A stretch of 64,000 bases of DNA, taken from Gnetum montanum. Its lineage: Eukaryota; Streptophyta; Gnetopsida; Gnetales; Gnetaceae. Where the stretch lies: contig MNCI01020286.1 in assembly GCA_015680685.1 (NCBI GenBank), forward strand, positions 1 through 64,000. The letters are read 5' to 3'. Of the stretch, positions 44,776 to 56,050 are shown in pieces. The position numbers and the translations under genes are program-made. The notes under the pieces are model-generated. The model did not search any database. It was given only the letters and a program-made list of their open reading frames with translations, and was not told where the DNA came from. Each line of letters opens with the position of its first letter. Position 1 is the stretch's first letter.

Positions 44776-45560
44776 CATCCATGTAGGGAAAGATTCCAAT
44801 CTAGCCACAACAAAGAAACATCACTAGAGCTATTAACTTGCAACTAGCTCCCTAGCCAAGTGGTTCAAATAATAAACCCTAAAAAAGACCTTTCTTCTGA
44901 ACCAACAGTCCTACCAAGCCCTTTCAAAAACCTACAATTGATAGCCTTACTTCTTATTTATTCTCTACATCACCATTCAAGATCTCTTCAAGCCAAACAC
45001 CTCCTAAGATTTATACTATAATGTTGACCCATGTGGTCATATATTGGATAAAGGCTAGCCACCTTCCCAAGAAGAAATCTAATCCTGAGAGTCCCATAAT
45101 CTTCTTGCAAATCACTAGGAATATGCCATGCAAGTCTCTTTTGGACTTAGCTTCTAGTGTGAATTTGATTTTCCATAAAATGTATAAATTCTAAAACTTG
45201 CCTCCTCTCAAGAAGAGTAATATTCATCTTGAGTTGTTAGGTCAGTCCATCACCATTCCCTTGGGATTGATGGAGGACATTGTGACCACTGTCTATGGGT
45301 GGGCATATCCTACTAACTTCCTAGTGATCAAAGTTGATAATTGCAAGGGAAACTTTTCAATCATCATGGGAAGGGATTGGCTAAGTAAAATTGATGCATG
45401 GATGAGCATCAGATACCTCTCCTTGGAAATTTCCAAGGAAAATGATTTTGAAAAAATTAAGAGGAGGCATGTTCCATGCATCACATACAATGACAGAGGA
45501 TGCAACTATGTGCAAAAATTATGGTTCATGAAAAGTAAAACTATCATAGCATGAAGTCAA
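44776..45560 (+). pseudogene. aspartic protease of B
   Basis: Sense reading from about 45020: HLPKKKSN, then SLLDLASSVNLI, the retropepsin segment with the usual Asp-Ser/Thr-Gly changed to Asp-Leu-Ala, which should inactivate it. An in-frame TAA at 45192 is followed by NLPPLKKSNIHLEL, SITIPLGLMEDIVTTVYGW, NFLVIKV and FSIIMGRDWLSKIDAW, the remaining protease blocks shared with E3 and H. The protein would mature Gag and Pol. It joins RT without a spacer. Confidence 0.75.
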
Positions 45561-46860
45561 TGTGTAAATGAAACTAAAATCCAAAGGTGCCTCAACAAAA
45601 TAGCCACAAAATAGGAGGACACCCAATGGTTGATAGCTAAATCTGAAAGCAACTTAACTTTATGCATGAAACACACTAAGACCTAACAAGTGCCTGTATT
45701 GAAGGCATGAATGGAATGTAGAAGATCCATCACCAACTCTCTAATAAACCTAATGACACTAATTGGGAAGATTTGGAAATTCCTAAGAGCTTCAAATAGG
45801 AGCCACTAAAGTTGAAAACTCTACCAACCAAAATGAAATATGATTTTCTAAACAATGGAAAGCCAATCATAATCAATGCCAATCTTACTCTTGTGTAGAA
45901 AAATAAACTATTAGAGATGTTTAATAAGTGGTTAATAGCCTTTTCCTAGTCATATCATGAGTTGAATAAAATTAATCCATAGATATGCCAGCACCAAATC
46001 TATGCAGATGCCTCCATCAAGTCAAAAAGGTATCCATAGTAGCACTTGAACACCAAATTGAAGCAGAACATCAAAGAGGAGATTGAGAAACTAGTCAAAG
46101 TAGGGTTCATCTATCTTGTTGTGGACAATGAGTAGGTTAGCCCACTCGTGATAGTACTAAAGAAAGATGGCAAGTGGATGGTATATCGATTTCAGATTAT
46201 TAAATATGACAACTAATAAGGATCATTTTCTCTTATCATTTGTGGACCAGGTGTTGGACACCATTTCTAAGCATTATTATTACAACTTTCTAGATGCTTA
46301 TAGTGGCTATAACTAAATCTAGATTGTGCCAAAAAAAATTAGTCCAAAATAATGTTCACGAGTCCCTAGGGAACTTTTGCATACAAAAAGATGTCATTTG
46401 GCTTGTGCAATACCCTTGCGACCTTCCAACACCTTATCCTAAGCATCTTCTAATAGTAGATCAATAGTGGGGTGGAATTCTTCATGGATGACTTCTCCAC
46501 CTATGGGGCTACATTTGAGCAAGCCCTAAATGGTCTTGAGCAAGTACTGAAAAGGTGCGTGGAGATAAACCTTAGGCTCAACTCATAAAAAAGCCATCTG
46601 ATGGTCCAAGAGGGCATTATTTTGGGGCACAGAATATCACATAAAGGAATTGAGATGGACCCTAAAAAAATAAGTGTTATCCAAGGAATTACCCAACATC
46701 CAAAAATAGTTAAAGATGTGAGGTCATTCCTTTCCAACACTAGCTATTACTGATGCTTGATAGAGAATTTCTCTAAGATCATCAAACCATTGGTGGAGCT
46801 ACAAAGAAATATGTTCTATTTGTCTAAACTGAGGAATGCAAGTATGCATTCCTGTAACTC
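45561..46860 (+). pseudogene. pol: reverse transcriptase of B
   Basis: After a degraded linker, the reading from about 45985 gives QHQIYADASIKSKRYP, then KEEIEKLVKVGFIYLVV and VSPLVIVLKKDGKW, matching the finger region of gypsy RT. Frame breaks follow. GTFAYKKMSFGLCNTLATFQ lies at about 46370-46430, and the catalytic box FMDDFSTYG at 46481-46507 keeps both Asp. LGHRISHKGIEMDPKK and VRSFLSN at about 46616-46740 complete the thumb and connection. The 'FMDDFS.YG' form is typical of Athila/Tat-type RT. Stops are scattered, mostly by single transitions. Confidence 0.85.
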
Positions 46861-47330
46861 AAGAAAAAGCTCTTGGACACTCAAATTTATATGAGCACCT
46901 AACTAATCCAAACACTTCCACATCACGATGGATGCATCAAATTAATCCTTAGGAGCTATGCTTACATAGTTATATGATTAGAAAGATCCATACTACATCC
47001 ACTATGTGAGTAGAAGCATTATGGATGCATAGCTAAATTACACCACCATAGAGAAAGAATTGATGGTAGTGGCGTATGCCTTGGAAAAATTTAGGCACTA
47101 TGTGCTTGGATACATGGTATTAATGTATACTAATCATAGTGTAATTCAGTTCCTCATGAACAAGTTAATAGTAAGCCCCTGTATCATGTGATAACTGGTG
47201 ATCCTACAAGAATTTGATCTCACAATGGTAGATCAAAAGGGGATCGAGAATGTGGTCACAAATCACTTATGTCAGTTAAGATGGAACAACAAGGAGGAGG
47301 AGACCCTACTTTTAGATTAGTTTCCTAATG
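46861..47330 (+). pseudogene. pol: RNase H domain of B
   Basis: Reading at about 46915-47190: ITMDASN*SLGAML, then IHYVSRSIMDA, YTTIEKELMVVAYALEKFRH and MYTNHSVIQFLMNKL. These match the plant gypsy RNase H blocks 'DAS..A.GAVL', 'Y..TEKELLAVV.A..KFR' and 'TDH..L..L..K'. The third catalytic Asp is Asn (TNH), again a G to A change. The domain would remove the RNA strand during reverse transcription. Confidence 0.75.
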
Positions 47331-48429
47331 AACTCCTCTTTGCCGAAGCTATAATAGAATAAGTGCCCAAAGAACCTAACTAGTACTATGGCATCCTTAC
47401 CTACCTTCTCACTTAAGATATACCACAATAGTGAAATAACAATAAGAAACAATAGTTTCTTCACTAGAAAAAATGTTTCATGGAAATCAATAGACATCTT
47501 TACAAGGTGTGCATTGATGGCCTAGTTCGATGGTGTATACTTGATGCTGACCAACTACGTGTTCTCTAATATTCTCATGAGGGTCCTTGTTGGAGCCACT
47601 ATGCTAGGAGACACATGGTCATTAAAATCCTAATGGAAGGATATTATTGGCTAACACTTTTCAAGGATACTCACCACTTCATCCATTCCTATGATCACTA
47701 CCAATTCAATTGTGGGATAACCACTCATATGGAGGTGGCTCAATAGTGGATCCAACCATTGAAGCCCTTTCACATTTGGGAAATTAACTTCATGGGTCCC
47801 ATCACATCCATATTTGATAAAAAGGAGCACATTATCATAGCTATTGACTACTACACAAAATGGATAGAAGCTACAGCTATAACCAATTACACATCTTTAA
47901 CGATTAGGTTTGTACAACAAAAGGTTGTAAACAAGTTTGGAGTGTCACATGCACTTATTTATAATAACAAAACTCATTTTATAGACACTACCTTTTGAAA
48001 TCTCATGCAATGCTTGGGGGTAGAACATAAATTAACAACACCCTACCATCCACAAGCTAAAGGTCAAGCAAAGGTTACGAATATGGAAATCACAAAAATA
48101 CTAACCAAAATAGTTAGTAAACATAGAAAGCACAAGGGTCTACCACTCTACTTGGAAGCTTCCTATAGACTACTCTCCCTATGAGCTTATGTATGGAAAA
48201 CTACCAACTCTTCCCATCCATGTAGAGATTCATATACTTTCAATAGCTTGTGATCTTAGCCTTAACAAAAATCTAGCACGAAAAGAAATATTAATGAACC
48301 TCAACTTGCTAGATGAGAACCAACTAGTGGCCCTATCATCTAATGAAGTTCATAAGACATTCAATAAACAACACCATGACCTTACAATTAGGAAAGTGAA
48401 ATTTCAATAAGGGAATAAGATCCTATACT
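47331..48429 (+). pseudogene. pol: integrase of B, cut by the assembly gap
   Basis: The N-terminal zinc domain at about 47590-47720 reads HYARRHMVIKILMEGYYW and HFIHSYDHYQFNCG. The conserved HHCC pair in 'C..C' appears partly as Tyr. In the catalytic core, EINFMGPI has Asn for the first Asp (usual 'DFMGPF') and IYNNKTHF has Asn for the second ('SDNGTHF'); the Glu is kept in NMEITKILTKIV. The C-terminal part (48189-48410) reads LPIHVEIHILS, then RKVKFQ*GNKILY, the usual 'R.F..GDLVL' segment, where the run of N starts. Integrase would insert the cDNA with the 5-bp duplications seen here. Confidence 0.85.
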
Positions 48430-48506
48430 NNNNNNNNNNNNNNNNNNNNNNNNNNNNNNNNNNNNNNNNNNNNNNNNNNNNNNNNNNNNNNNNNNNNNNN
48501 NNNNNN
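48430..48506. other. assembly gap (77 N)
   Basis: Run of N at the end of integrase and start of the noncoding spacer of B. True length unknown. Any polypurine-like site at the pol end, as present at the gag end in E1, E2, E3 and H, would lie here. Confidence 0.99.
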
Positions 48507-49950
48507 GATCAAACAATGAGGCTCCTTAGTTTTTCATTTTTTCTATTTTTCACCATTTTTAGTATTTTTTCCTCTTTTTAAAATATTTTACAATTTATTT
48601 TATATTTTACTTTATTTGGTTTGTGTCTTTCTTAAATTTTTCTTTCATTTTTCTTATGTTTTTCCTTTATTTCCACTAAGACAAAGTTCAACTGTAGCTG
48701 TTGATTGATGGTGATTTGTACTATAATGTTATTTGATTGCTAATGTCTGAATTCTATCTTTGAATTTTGGTGTTGACTGCTAAGACATGGTTTCTTTTCA
48801 TGATTACACATAGTGAGTCCACATCATCCATCCATCCATAAGAATCTATGGTGTTCCCTTATTTTGGAAGTATGGGGTTGCTTCTTAAATAAAACTTTTA
48901 ATGAATTTGTGGCCTTAGTAGTTTCCAAACTTAGGAAGGATTAAATGTATAGAAAAGGGTGTGACTTCAAGGGGATTTAACATCTATTGTACTTGCCTAC
49001 CCTCTTAGGTGCATTAGTATTCTCACAAGTCCTTTATCATTCCTACATCAACCAATAATAGGAAGCTAAAGTATTTGCATGATGTGGTTTCCATCCAAAA
49101 AATAAAAATAAAAATACTAAAAATTCAAAGCATACCCCCCTTAGGAAAAATAACGAGCTACAAGCACTAGTTATGGGACTAGAAAGACATGTTACCCATG
49201 CCTGAAGGTCCCCTCTAACTAAGGTCATTCTCATTTCTTGCTTCTCTTTTCTTTTCTTTTTGGAATGGTGATAGATCTATGGGGTTATTTGTGTACCTTG
49301 GGAGGATCGGTAGGTTCTTTAGTATCAATGTGAAGTCACTAGCAACTGATGGTTTTAACTCGAACTAAGGATGAATGTTATCAGGTCATTTTAATCACAA
49401 AATCCATAAGGGACTTCATATGACCATGATACAAGACTCCATTCCACACCCTACCGCATCCACCTATGCTTCTCATACCTCACCTCACTACCTCTTCTCA
49501 TGTATTATTCAATGTCTTAGTTTTATGTGTCAAAGTTCCTAAATAGTTTCTTTGAGGATTTGGTCCTTAACTAACTATAATCATTAGTTACCCATGAGGC
49601 CCTCAAACTCCTTCATTGAGGGCATGCAAGGGCATCAAGGACATGAGCTTGCTATGGGGAGGACCCACTTGCATACTCCTTAGTTGGGCAAGTTAAGTCC
49701 CTCATCCTTTTGGCATAATTTCTTTCAAAACCTTCTACATTCCACATTGGTAACATTTAGTTGTGCACGCCTTCATGAAATTTCTCCAAGAATTCTCTTA
49801 TTAAATCTCCTTTTTTGAGAATTATCTAACCCTCTTCAAGCATTTCATCACATTCTCAACCCTTCTAGCTCCCTAAGAACTTCAATTTTATGTAAAAACT
49901 CTTTGTTTTTTCTCTCTTTTTGATGATGAAAAATTCTATCTTTTGACTGC
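48507..49950 (+). other. conserved noncoding spacer of B
   Basis: No coding region supported. U-rich tract (48525-48670); GTGACTTCAAGGGGATTT (about 48960-48978); conserved block 1 (49175-49212, ACTAGAAAGACATGTTACCC and ATGCCTGAAGG); conserved block 2 (49644-49674, GGGGAGGACCCACTTGCAT). Confidence 0.6.
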
Positions 49951-50040
49951 ATCGATGGGATCTTGTCAACAAAGCCACCTACATCAATGCAATTCCATCA
50001 ACAAGATCCCATCAACATAGTGCAAAAATTCTATAAATAG
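49951..50040 (+). promoter_or_regulatory. internal promoter-like module, B
   Basis: Contains TTGTCAACAAAG, then ATCAACAAGATC and ATCAACATAG, followed by CTATAAATAG (50031-50040). The B U3 (about 40638-40662) has TCAACAAGATC, three bases, TCAACATA; this module has the same two words with the same spacing (about 49998-50020). It lies about 450 bp upstream of the ORF3 ATG. Confidence 0.65.
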
Positions 50041-50195
50041 TGCAACACTTGGTAACTTTGTTGTCATTTTCTCTCAAATGGGGAAGGAGTTTTTGCAATT
50101 TTCAGTGCTTAGAACATTTCAGAGCCAATAACTTTCAAACTGCTTATTTGATTAACCTCTTTATTTATTCCTACAACTACCAAATGTGAGCTCTA

Positions 50196-50208
50196 TGTCA
50201 TGGGGGCC
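50196..50208 (+). other. polypurine-like site in ORF3 leader, B
   Basis: TGTCATGGGGGCC shares GTCATGGGGG with the family's polypurine-tract core, at the same relative place as in E1 and E2. Confidence 0.5.
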
Positions 50209-50426
50209 ACAAACCTTAGGTTTTTGTTGAAATTTTTTGAAATTTTTCTAACTCCCACAAAGGTTTAACTAATAAAATAACATTAAAAACACTAATTTAT
50301 GAGAGTTAAACCCTTCCAATGAACTTTGATAGCCATATAAATCAAAATAACATTAAAATAATATTAAAATAACCAAACATGTCATGATCACAACTTAGCC
50401 AAGTGCAACTAATCAAAGGAGATAAG

Positions 50427-50487
50427 GTACTTAAGTGTCCCAAAGTTACACATCAAACGCTAATCTTTGATCATGTTGTGATTATAG
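50427..50487 (+). promoter_or_regulatory. ORF3 leader 3' splice site and candidate short intron, B
   Basis: ATAAG|GTACTTAAG (possible donor), CGCTAATC (possible branch point), TTGTGATTATAG against the ATG at 50488. Donor-to-acceptor span of about 61 nt. Confidence 0.5.
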
Positions 50488-53312
50488 ATGGTGCCAGAAC
50501 CTAAGCATCCACAGGAAGGAGGACCATCCCAACTAAGGAACAAGTAGCTAAGAACTAAAAAGGGCCAATAGCAAGAATAACCCCAGGAGTAGGTAGTAGA
50601 AACTCGTGCAACAAGACCTCTTCAAAAGGAGCCCAAAGTGGAATCTATCCATCAGATTTCCCAATCTAAAATGAAGCGATCCCACTAAGATGAGGCACTA
50701 GGACCAAGGCCAAACCTTGAGGTCACATTGAATAAAGCCTACCTTTGGCAAATTCAATTTAAGAAAATTTAATGTTTGATTATTCAAGAGCTAAACTTTG
50801 GAACCTTCTTGGACTTTTCCCTAAAAGATGTTAAAACTTAGTTGCAAAGTTCTCCCATGGCATCCATCATCACTTCCAACAAGGAGTGGTACATGGAAGA
50901 GACATATCTCTTTTGGAATAATAGGTAGCTTAATGCCATTGTGAAGATCAAGGACATCAGTGTGTCCTACTCAGTGCAGCCAATCTCTCAAGCCCTTGGA
51001 TTGCTTGAAATTGGAACAAATCTAGTAGAGATCTCAACATATGTGGACTCAAAGGTGAAAAATAAGTGGATCCAACTATGCTATGGAGTATTTCTCAAAG
51101 AGTATGGTGCACTCATAATGTCAAAATGTGCATATTTCAGATAGTGGCCTACAACCTCAATCCAACGGTAAGGCCAAGTAAGGTAACAACCTTTTCTACC
51201 CATGTGTGTGCTGCTTTAAGCTAGAAATTTCCTGTCAAATTCCCACTCCTAATCTATCTTGAGATAGAAAAGCACTTTAAGGAGAACAAGTGTGGGAGGA
51301 AGGTACTTCCCTTTCCATGCCTAATCTAAAAATTATGAAAAAGGGAAGGAATAGCCTACTATTCCAATGGCATACTTAGACATGCTCCTACTGCCTCCTA
51401 GGTGAAGATGATGAAAGATAAGGTCTCTACCACAATGAAAGAAGAGGAGCAACCACCACCACCACTCACTCATCAAACAACATCGAAGGCTCGTGATGCC
51501 ATGGAGCACATGCAAAAACTCCATGAGCAACTCTTACAATAGTAGCAAGCTAGATCGAATGGTGATCTATCTATCTACAAACCAATCCCAACCCATCTAA
51601 ATGAGATAAATTGTACCATCAACTGGTTGGAGGACATGGTGCCAACATTCTCTACCTAAAGAATGCATGTGCTTATGCACTCAAATCCTAGTGCCAAGAG
51701 GTAATGGTGTCCATTATAATTCAGCAAAAGTTTGAAGAAATCTTTGGAAATGCCACTACCTTCTCAGTGTGCCTAGAGGAAGGTGATGGGGCAACTATCT
51801 TGGTGATGCAACACCAAGAAAAGGAAACAATGGTTGAGGTAATGGCTAATAGAGCGGGTGAAGCCCTCAATGTTCCTGTGATGTCTATGTCAAATATCAT
51901 TACACTCATAGATGTGCAAACGTCTACAAGAGCTGCAAGTGGGAGTTGCTAGAATGATTAGTTGGAACCCAACAATTGATTTCAAAGATCATTGATCTTC
52001 TAGAAGATATTTCTACAATCCAGTCAGCCTTATTGAAGGCTAAGAACAAGTGTCTCATTGTCAATGCCCAACTTGAGACAACCATAGAGCAAAAACGGTG
52101 CTTGGCTACTGAAGTTGTGAAGTTAAGAGTCCACCTTATTGATCCCACCATACTTAGCCAAGATGTAACTAGAGATAAATCTTTTTAGTACCTTTAAACC
52201 AAACTCCAAAAGGCTGAGTACACAAAGGAGTTGACAATCTTTGACTAGTCCTTAGCTGATGCCATAGTTTATAACATTGAAAAGGACTTGACAAAAGTTT
52301 TCCAAGAGAATTTCATTCTAACAAAGGATAATCATTGCTTGCACAATGTTAAGCTCCAAAAAAAAATGGTTGAATACATGAGACAACATCAAGAGCATCT
52401 TGCTAAAATAACCCTGGATCTAAGGAGGTTAATAATGAAAAATCATAATCTCTTAATGGAGGAGGTCCATGCTCTTTGCCATAAGTCTCCAATCAAAATT
52501 GCCACATAGAAGAACATGGTCCTTAAATTTAAAAGGATCAAGAACCATTATAGGGAATAGGTCAGCCTACAAAAAGAAAGTAATGAAAAAAAATGAAACT
52601 GATGAAGGAAAATGTGAATGAGGCCCTCCAATAGCTTCAACAAGGACATGATGTGTTACAGCCCATCTTTGATGGACTAAACACATACAACAAAGTAGAA
52701 ATCTACATCAAGGAGCTATTAGTCGAGGAGATCATATAGTACATGGATCTTGCCAACCTCCGATATGTAAACTTGGAAATGCTATTTGTCAAAAGGCCAA
52801 GGTCAGAATTGGAGAAGTAGATGGGTAGCTTGTACCTATTGTATGAGACCAAGTTCAAGCATCAAAAGGAGACGAAGCAAAAACTTGAAAAAACAAATGC
52901 TGAACTTAAAGTTCTCATAGGGCACTTCACTAATCAATGGTTAATAGATGAGAACCTAGCCCATAGGGTGAATGACTACCAGGAATTGCAGAATGTTGTC
53001 AAGGCATTGCATGTTGAATGCAAACAATTTGTAGCCAGGTTTGTCAATGTGAAGGATCTATTCCATGTAATGCCCTATCCATGGGATATTCTCATATAGA
53101 CCCACACTGGTGATGTTATGTGGACCATGTACGATCCTTGAAGTAAGGAGGAGAAGATGAAATCAATGTTGGATGCTTTTTGTGTCCCACCAACAATCGT
53201 AGCTGCAATTGGGCAACCATAACCATAGACTCAACCACAACAACCATTAGCACCAGAGCCAAGAGAAGGTCCTTCAACATCTCAAGAACCTTCATCACCT
53301 AGGATAGCTTGA
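50488..53312 (+). pseudogene. ORF3 (env-position, coiled-coil protein) of B
   Basis: ATG at 50488 (MVPEPKHPQEGGPSQLRNK) to TGA at 53310. The conserved domain at about 50770-51140 reads IQELNFGTFLDFSLKDVKT, EWYMEETYLFW and SYSVQPISQALGLL. The C-terminal half (51960-53060) gives long helical Lys/Glu/Leu/Gln-rich open stretches, for example KHQKETKQKLEKTNAELKVL. A Pro/Gln-rich end follows. Its closest relative here is ORF3 of element A. Like the others it lacks a visible signal peptide or membrane segment. Confidence 0.75.
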
Positions 53313-53547
53313 TTTTTCTCCTTGTCTTTAAGCCACTAGAGGAGTTGTGCTGCAAATTTTTGTAATGATATTGGATTTTGTTGCCATGAACATCAATTTT
53401 TGTAAAAATTGTAAATCCATACACTTGGGCACTTAGCGTTAGCTAAATCAGTTTATATGTTAGTCAATTAGCCAATAATCCCATACCTTCCCCAAATTTT
53501 GTACAAGACATGTTCCTCCTTTTGTTCACTTGAGGACAAGTTTTCAT

Positions 53548-53562
53548 TCAATCATGGGGGTA
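53548..53562 (+). other. 3' polypurine tract of B
   Basis: TTCAATCATGGGGGTA ends directly before the 3' LTR start TGATGAGTTAC. Confidence 0.8.
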
Positions 53563-53908
53563 TGATGAGTTACAATTGTTGGGCTATGTTGATGAGATGC
53601 TATCAATGTGATCTTATCAACATGATCTCATCGACATGATCATGTTGACACACGATTTGCTGCATTAACATGTACACATTGATACAATGTCTTGTCTCTT
53701 CTATAAATGTGTGCACATCTATCACATTTATAACATCCAATCATTAGTTACTAGCTGAACTCTTGCATTTTTGTTTTCCCAAAGTTAGAATATTTTCTAA
53801 GTGCCCATAGTAGGAGTTGAGAAGTATACAGATCTTTATTAAAGCACTGTTGTACTTGAGCACCTCACTATAAATGATAATAAAGACAAGCTTTCTTAAT
53901 AAACCTTA
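53563..53908 (+). repeat. 3' LTR of B, first part
   Basis: TGATGAGTTACAATTG through the TATA box CTATAAATG (about 53701) to the Copia-like insertion. The U3 has ATCAATGTGATC, ATCAACATGATC and ATCGACATGATC units. Confidence 0.85.
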
Positions 53909-55782
53909 TGTTGGCGACTATTTGGGACTACCAAGGTTTGGGCCTTTGATTCTCGTGACCTTGGGAGTCACGAGAAATAAAGGTGTTCTTCCAATAGGGT
54001 TTAGATGTTTGCTAGTCTCTAGCAACACCAAGGCCCAAATACCTCCAAATAAACATAGTGATTATAATACAAACTAGTCGTGAGTATGTGTTTGTTCTTA
54101 TGAATGTTAAAATGGTTCGATCGTGTATGAAACTGTAATTGGCTATCATAGAAGAAATTCAACTAACTTTGTCAAAAACTTTGAGTTATTAAAGGTTTCT
54201 ATTTTGTCAAGTCACTTAGTCTATATAGTCCCTATAGTACGTTACTTGTAGCAAATAAAATTTTACAAAAACATTTAAGCACAATTCTGCCAATGTACTA
54301 CTAATTTCCCCCAAAGAGAAAATTCCACAAGAAAACTAAAAATAAAGTGAGATTCAATAGACTTAGAAAGAGAAAAGAAAAGAAAGTAGATTTGTGTGAT
54401 ATCTCAAACATTTAAGTAAGATAAATTGACATGAGGAAACACTTTGCAATAAAGCTATTCTAATTCAATCAAACTACAAATTGTCCAAACCTTCTGAGCC
54501 CAATAAGTAATTTTGTAAAAAACAATATTATTACACTACCAAAAATATTGCATAAATGACAAAGTATGAACTTCTATTTTGACTAGTTAATAGTTGTTGA
54601 GAATTGCATTCAATAGAGCCTTTAGAAAAATTTGACAATTTCAGAATTGAAACACTAAGGCAATACACTTTAAAACAATGAAATATTTCAATCATCACAA
54701 AATATCAAAGACTTTCCTAGATCCTCCCTATTCAAAACAAGCAATTTCATTAAGACATTACTATTAAATTGTTCTAGAGGCTTTTCAACAACATAAGTTC
54801 TTTTATGGCAAATCATAATAGAAATCTAATATTGCGCAAAAAAAAGCTATAGATGTAACCTAGAAAAATCCCAAAATTAAATGCCAAACATGATACTATC
54901 TAAACCTTTAGCTAAGTAACTAAAATGAAATGGAAAAAAATTGAACTCATAGGATTAAAATAAAGAAGCTGAATTAATACCTTTAGCAAGCCATGCTTTC
55001 CAGGAATTCTTCAAAGTTGCTTCTTCCCAAAATCCTCCCTTTTTCTCCCTTTGAAGGCCCTTTTATGGTGACCTTAGTAATAATCATGAGAAGCTAAGAG
55101 TATTACAATACATCTAGCGAATTTATCCATAACTACCTTAAGAAGCCATAACTTCTAGGAGAAAAATAAGCTTTAGTTAGTAAGTCTCTTTTAGTAATTA
55201 CAACCTTACGAGGGGGATCTAGTTGTAACTTCCATAGGAGGTTATAACTTACATGGAGAATTTTAATTTAGCAGCATTCCATTTTTCCACAACCTTGTGA
55301 AATTTCCTTTTATTGCTCATATAGTCATTCACTCGCTACAACTGGCAAATTCCAGAGCGTCTTCTCAGTTCACTATATTTTAGTTCTTAACGTAAAAAAT
55401 GTTTGGCTGTTTTCAGAAGATATATTTTATTTTTAAAAGTTCCACTGATGGTAAATGATCATGGGTACCTTTGCTGCCTCCCACTCAGCTATTTGATTAA
55501 AATCAGTAATTATAGTATTACTGTCCTTATCCTTACAAAGGCTCTCACCTTTCTCAATGATAATGAGAAATCAACATAGTAACCATGTTCCATCAGATAT
55601 AAAAGTAGACGCGCTAACATGTAGGCTCACTAACATGTTAATGCATCTCCACTGAAAGTAACCAAATAGCCCATGAACCTTACCTTTGCCTTTCTTGCAA
55701 TCACCAATAACTTTAATCTTAATAAAATCCTAACATTAGTTCATGAATTCTGCTCCATAAGATAGCTTAAATGTTATCAACA
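53909..55782 (+). mobile_element. solo LTR-like insertion (Copia-like ends) in the B 3' LTR
   Basis: A 1874-bp block with TGTTGG...CAACA ends splits the B 3' LTR. The flanks CCTTA (53904-53908) and CCTTG (55783-55787) make a target duplication with one mismatch. The TGTTGG/CAACA termini are common in Ty1/copia LTRs. No coding region, primer site or internal repeat is seen, so a solo LTR is the simplest reading. Orientation is uncertain because the ends are near-symmetrical. The superfamily is inferred from the ends only. Confidence 0.55.
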
Positions 55783-56050
55783 CCTTGTAGCACTTGGACT
55801 TAGTTTAATGTTTACTTCATGCATTTATTATTTATGCAATATACTTTAATGTTTTTAAGTAATTAATTCATAATAATTAAATAACTCACATAAGTACAAC
55901 CACTTCAAGCATATGTTAATGCTTGGGAGAACAAATGCTTATGTTAGGATTAGTTAAGTATTAGTTGGTTATTAAATTAATTAAACATTTAATTACTTTA
56001 TCTTCAGCACTTAGGTGAATTAACAAAAAACATAAAAAATGATTAAAAAT
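55783..56050 (+). repeat. 3' LTR of B, second part
   Basis: Matches 40978-41290 of the 5' LTR with a deletion of about 60 bp near 55928, ending at the E3 insertion site AAAAT. Confidence 0.8.

Noticed and set aside
45192-45194. In-frame stop at the same protease position in B (TAA) and E3 (TAG), which could suggest programmed readthrough
   Set aside because: H has TGG (Trp) at that codon. TAG and TAA are one and two G-to-A steps from TGG, so independent decay explains both stops.
48430-48506. Run of N as a possible repeat boundary
   Set aside because: It is an assembly gap of nominal length and carries no sequence evidence.
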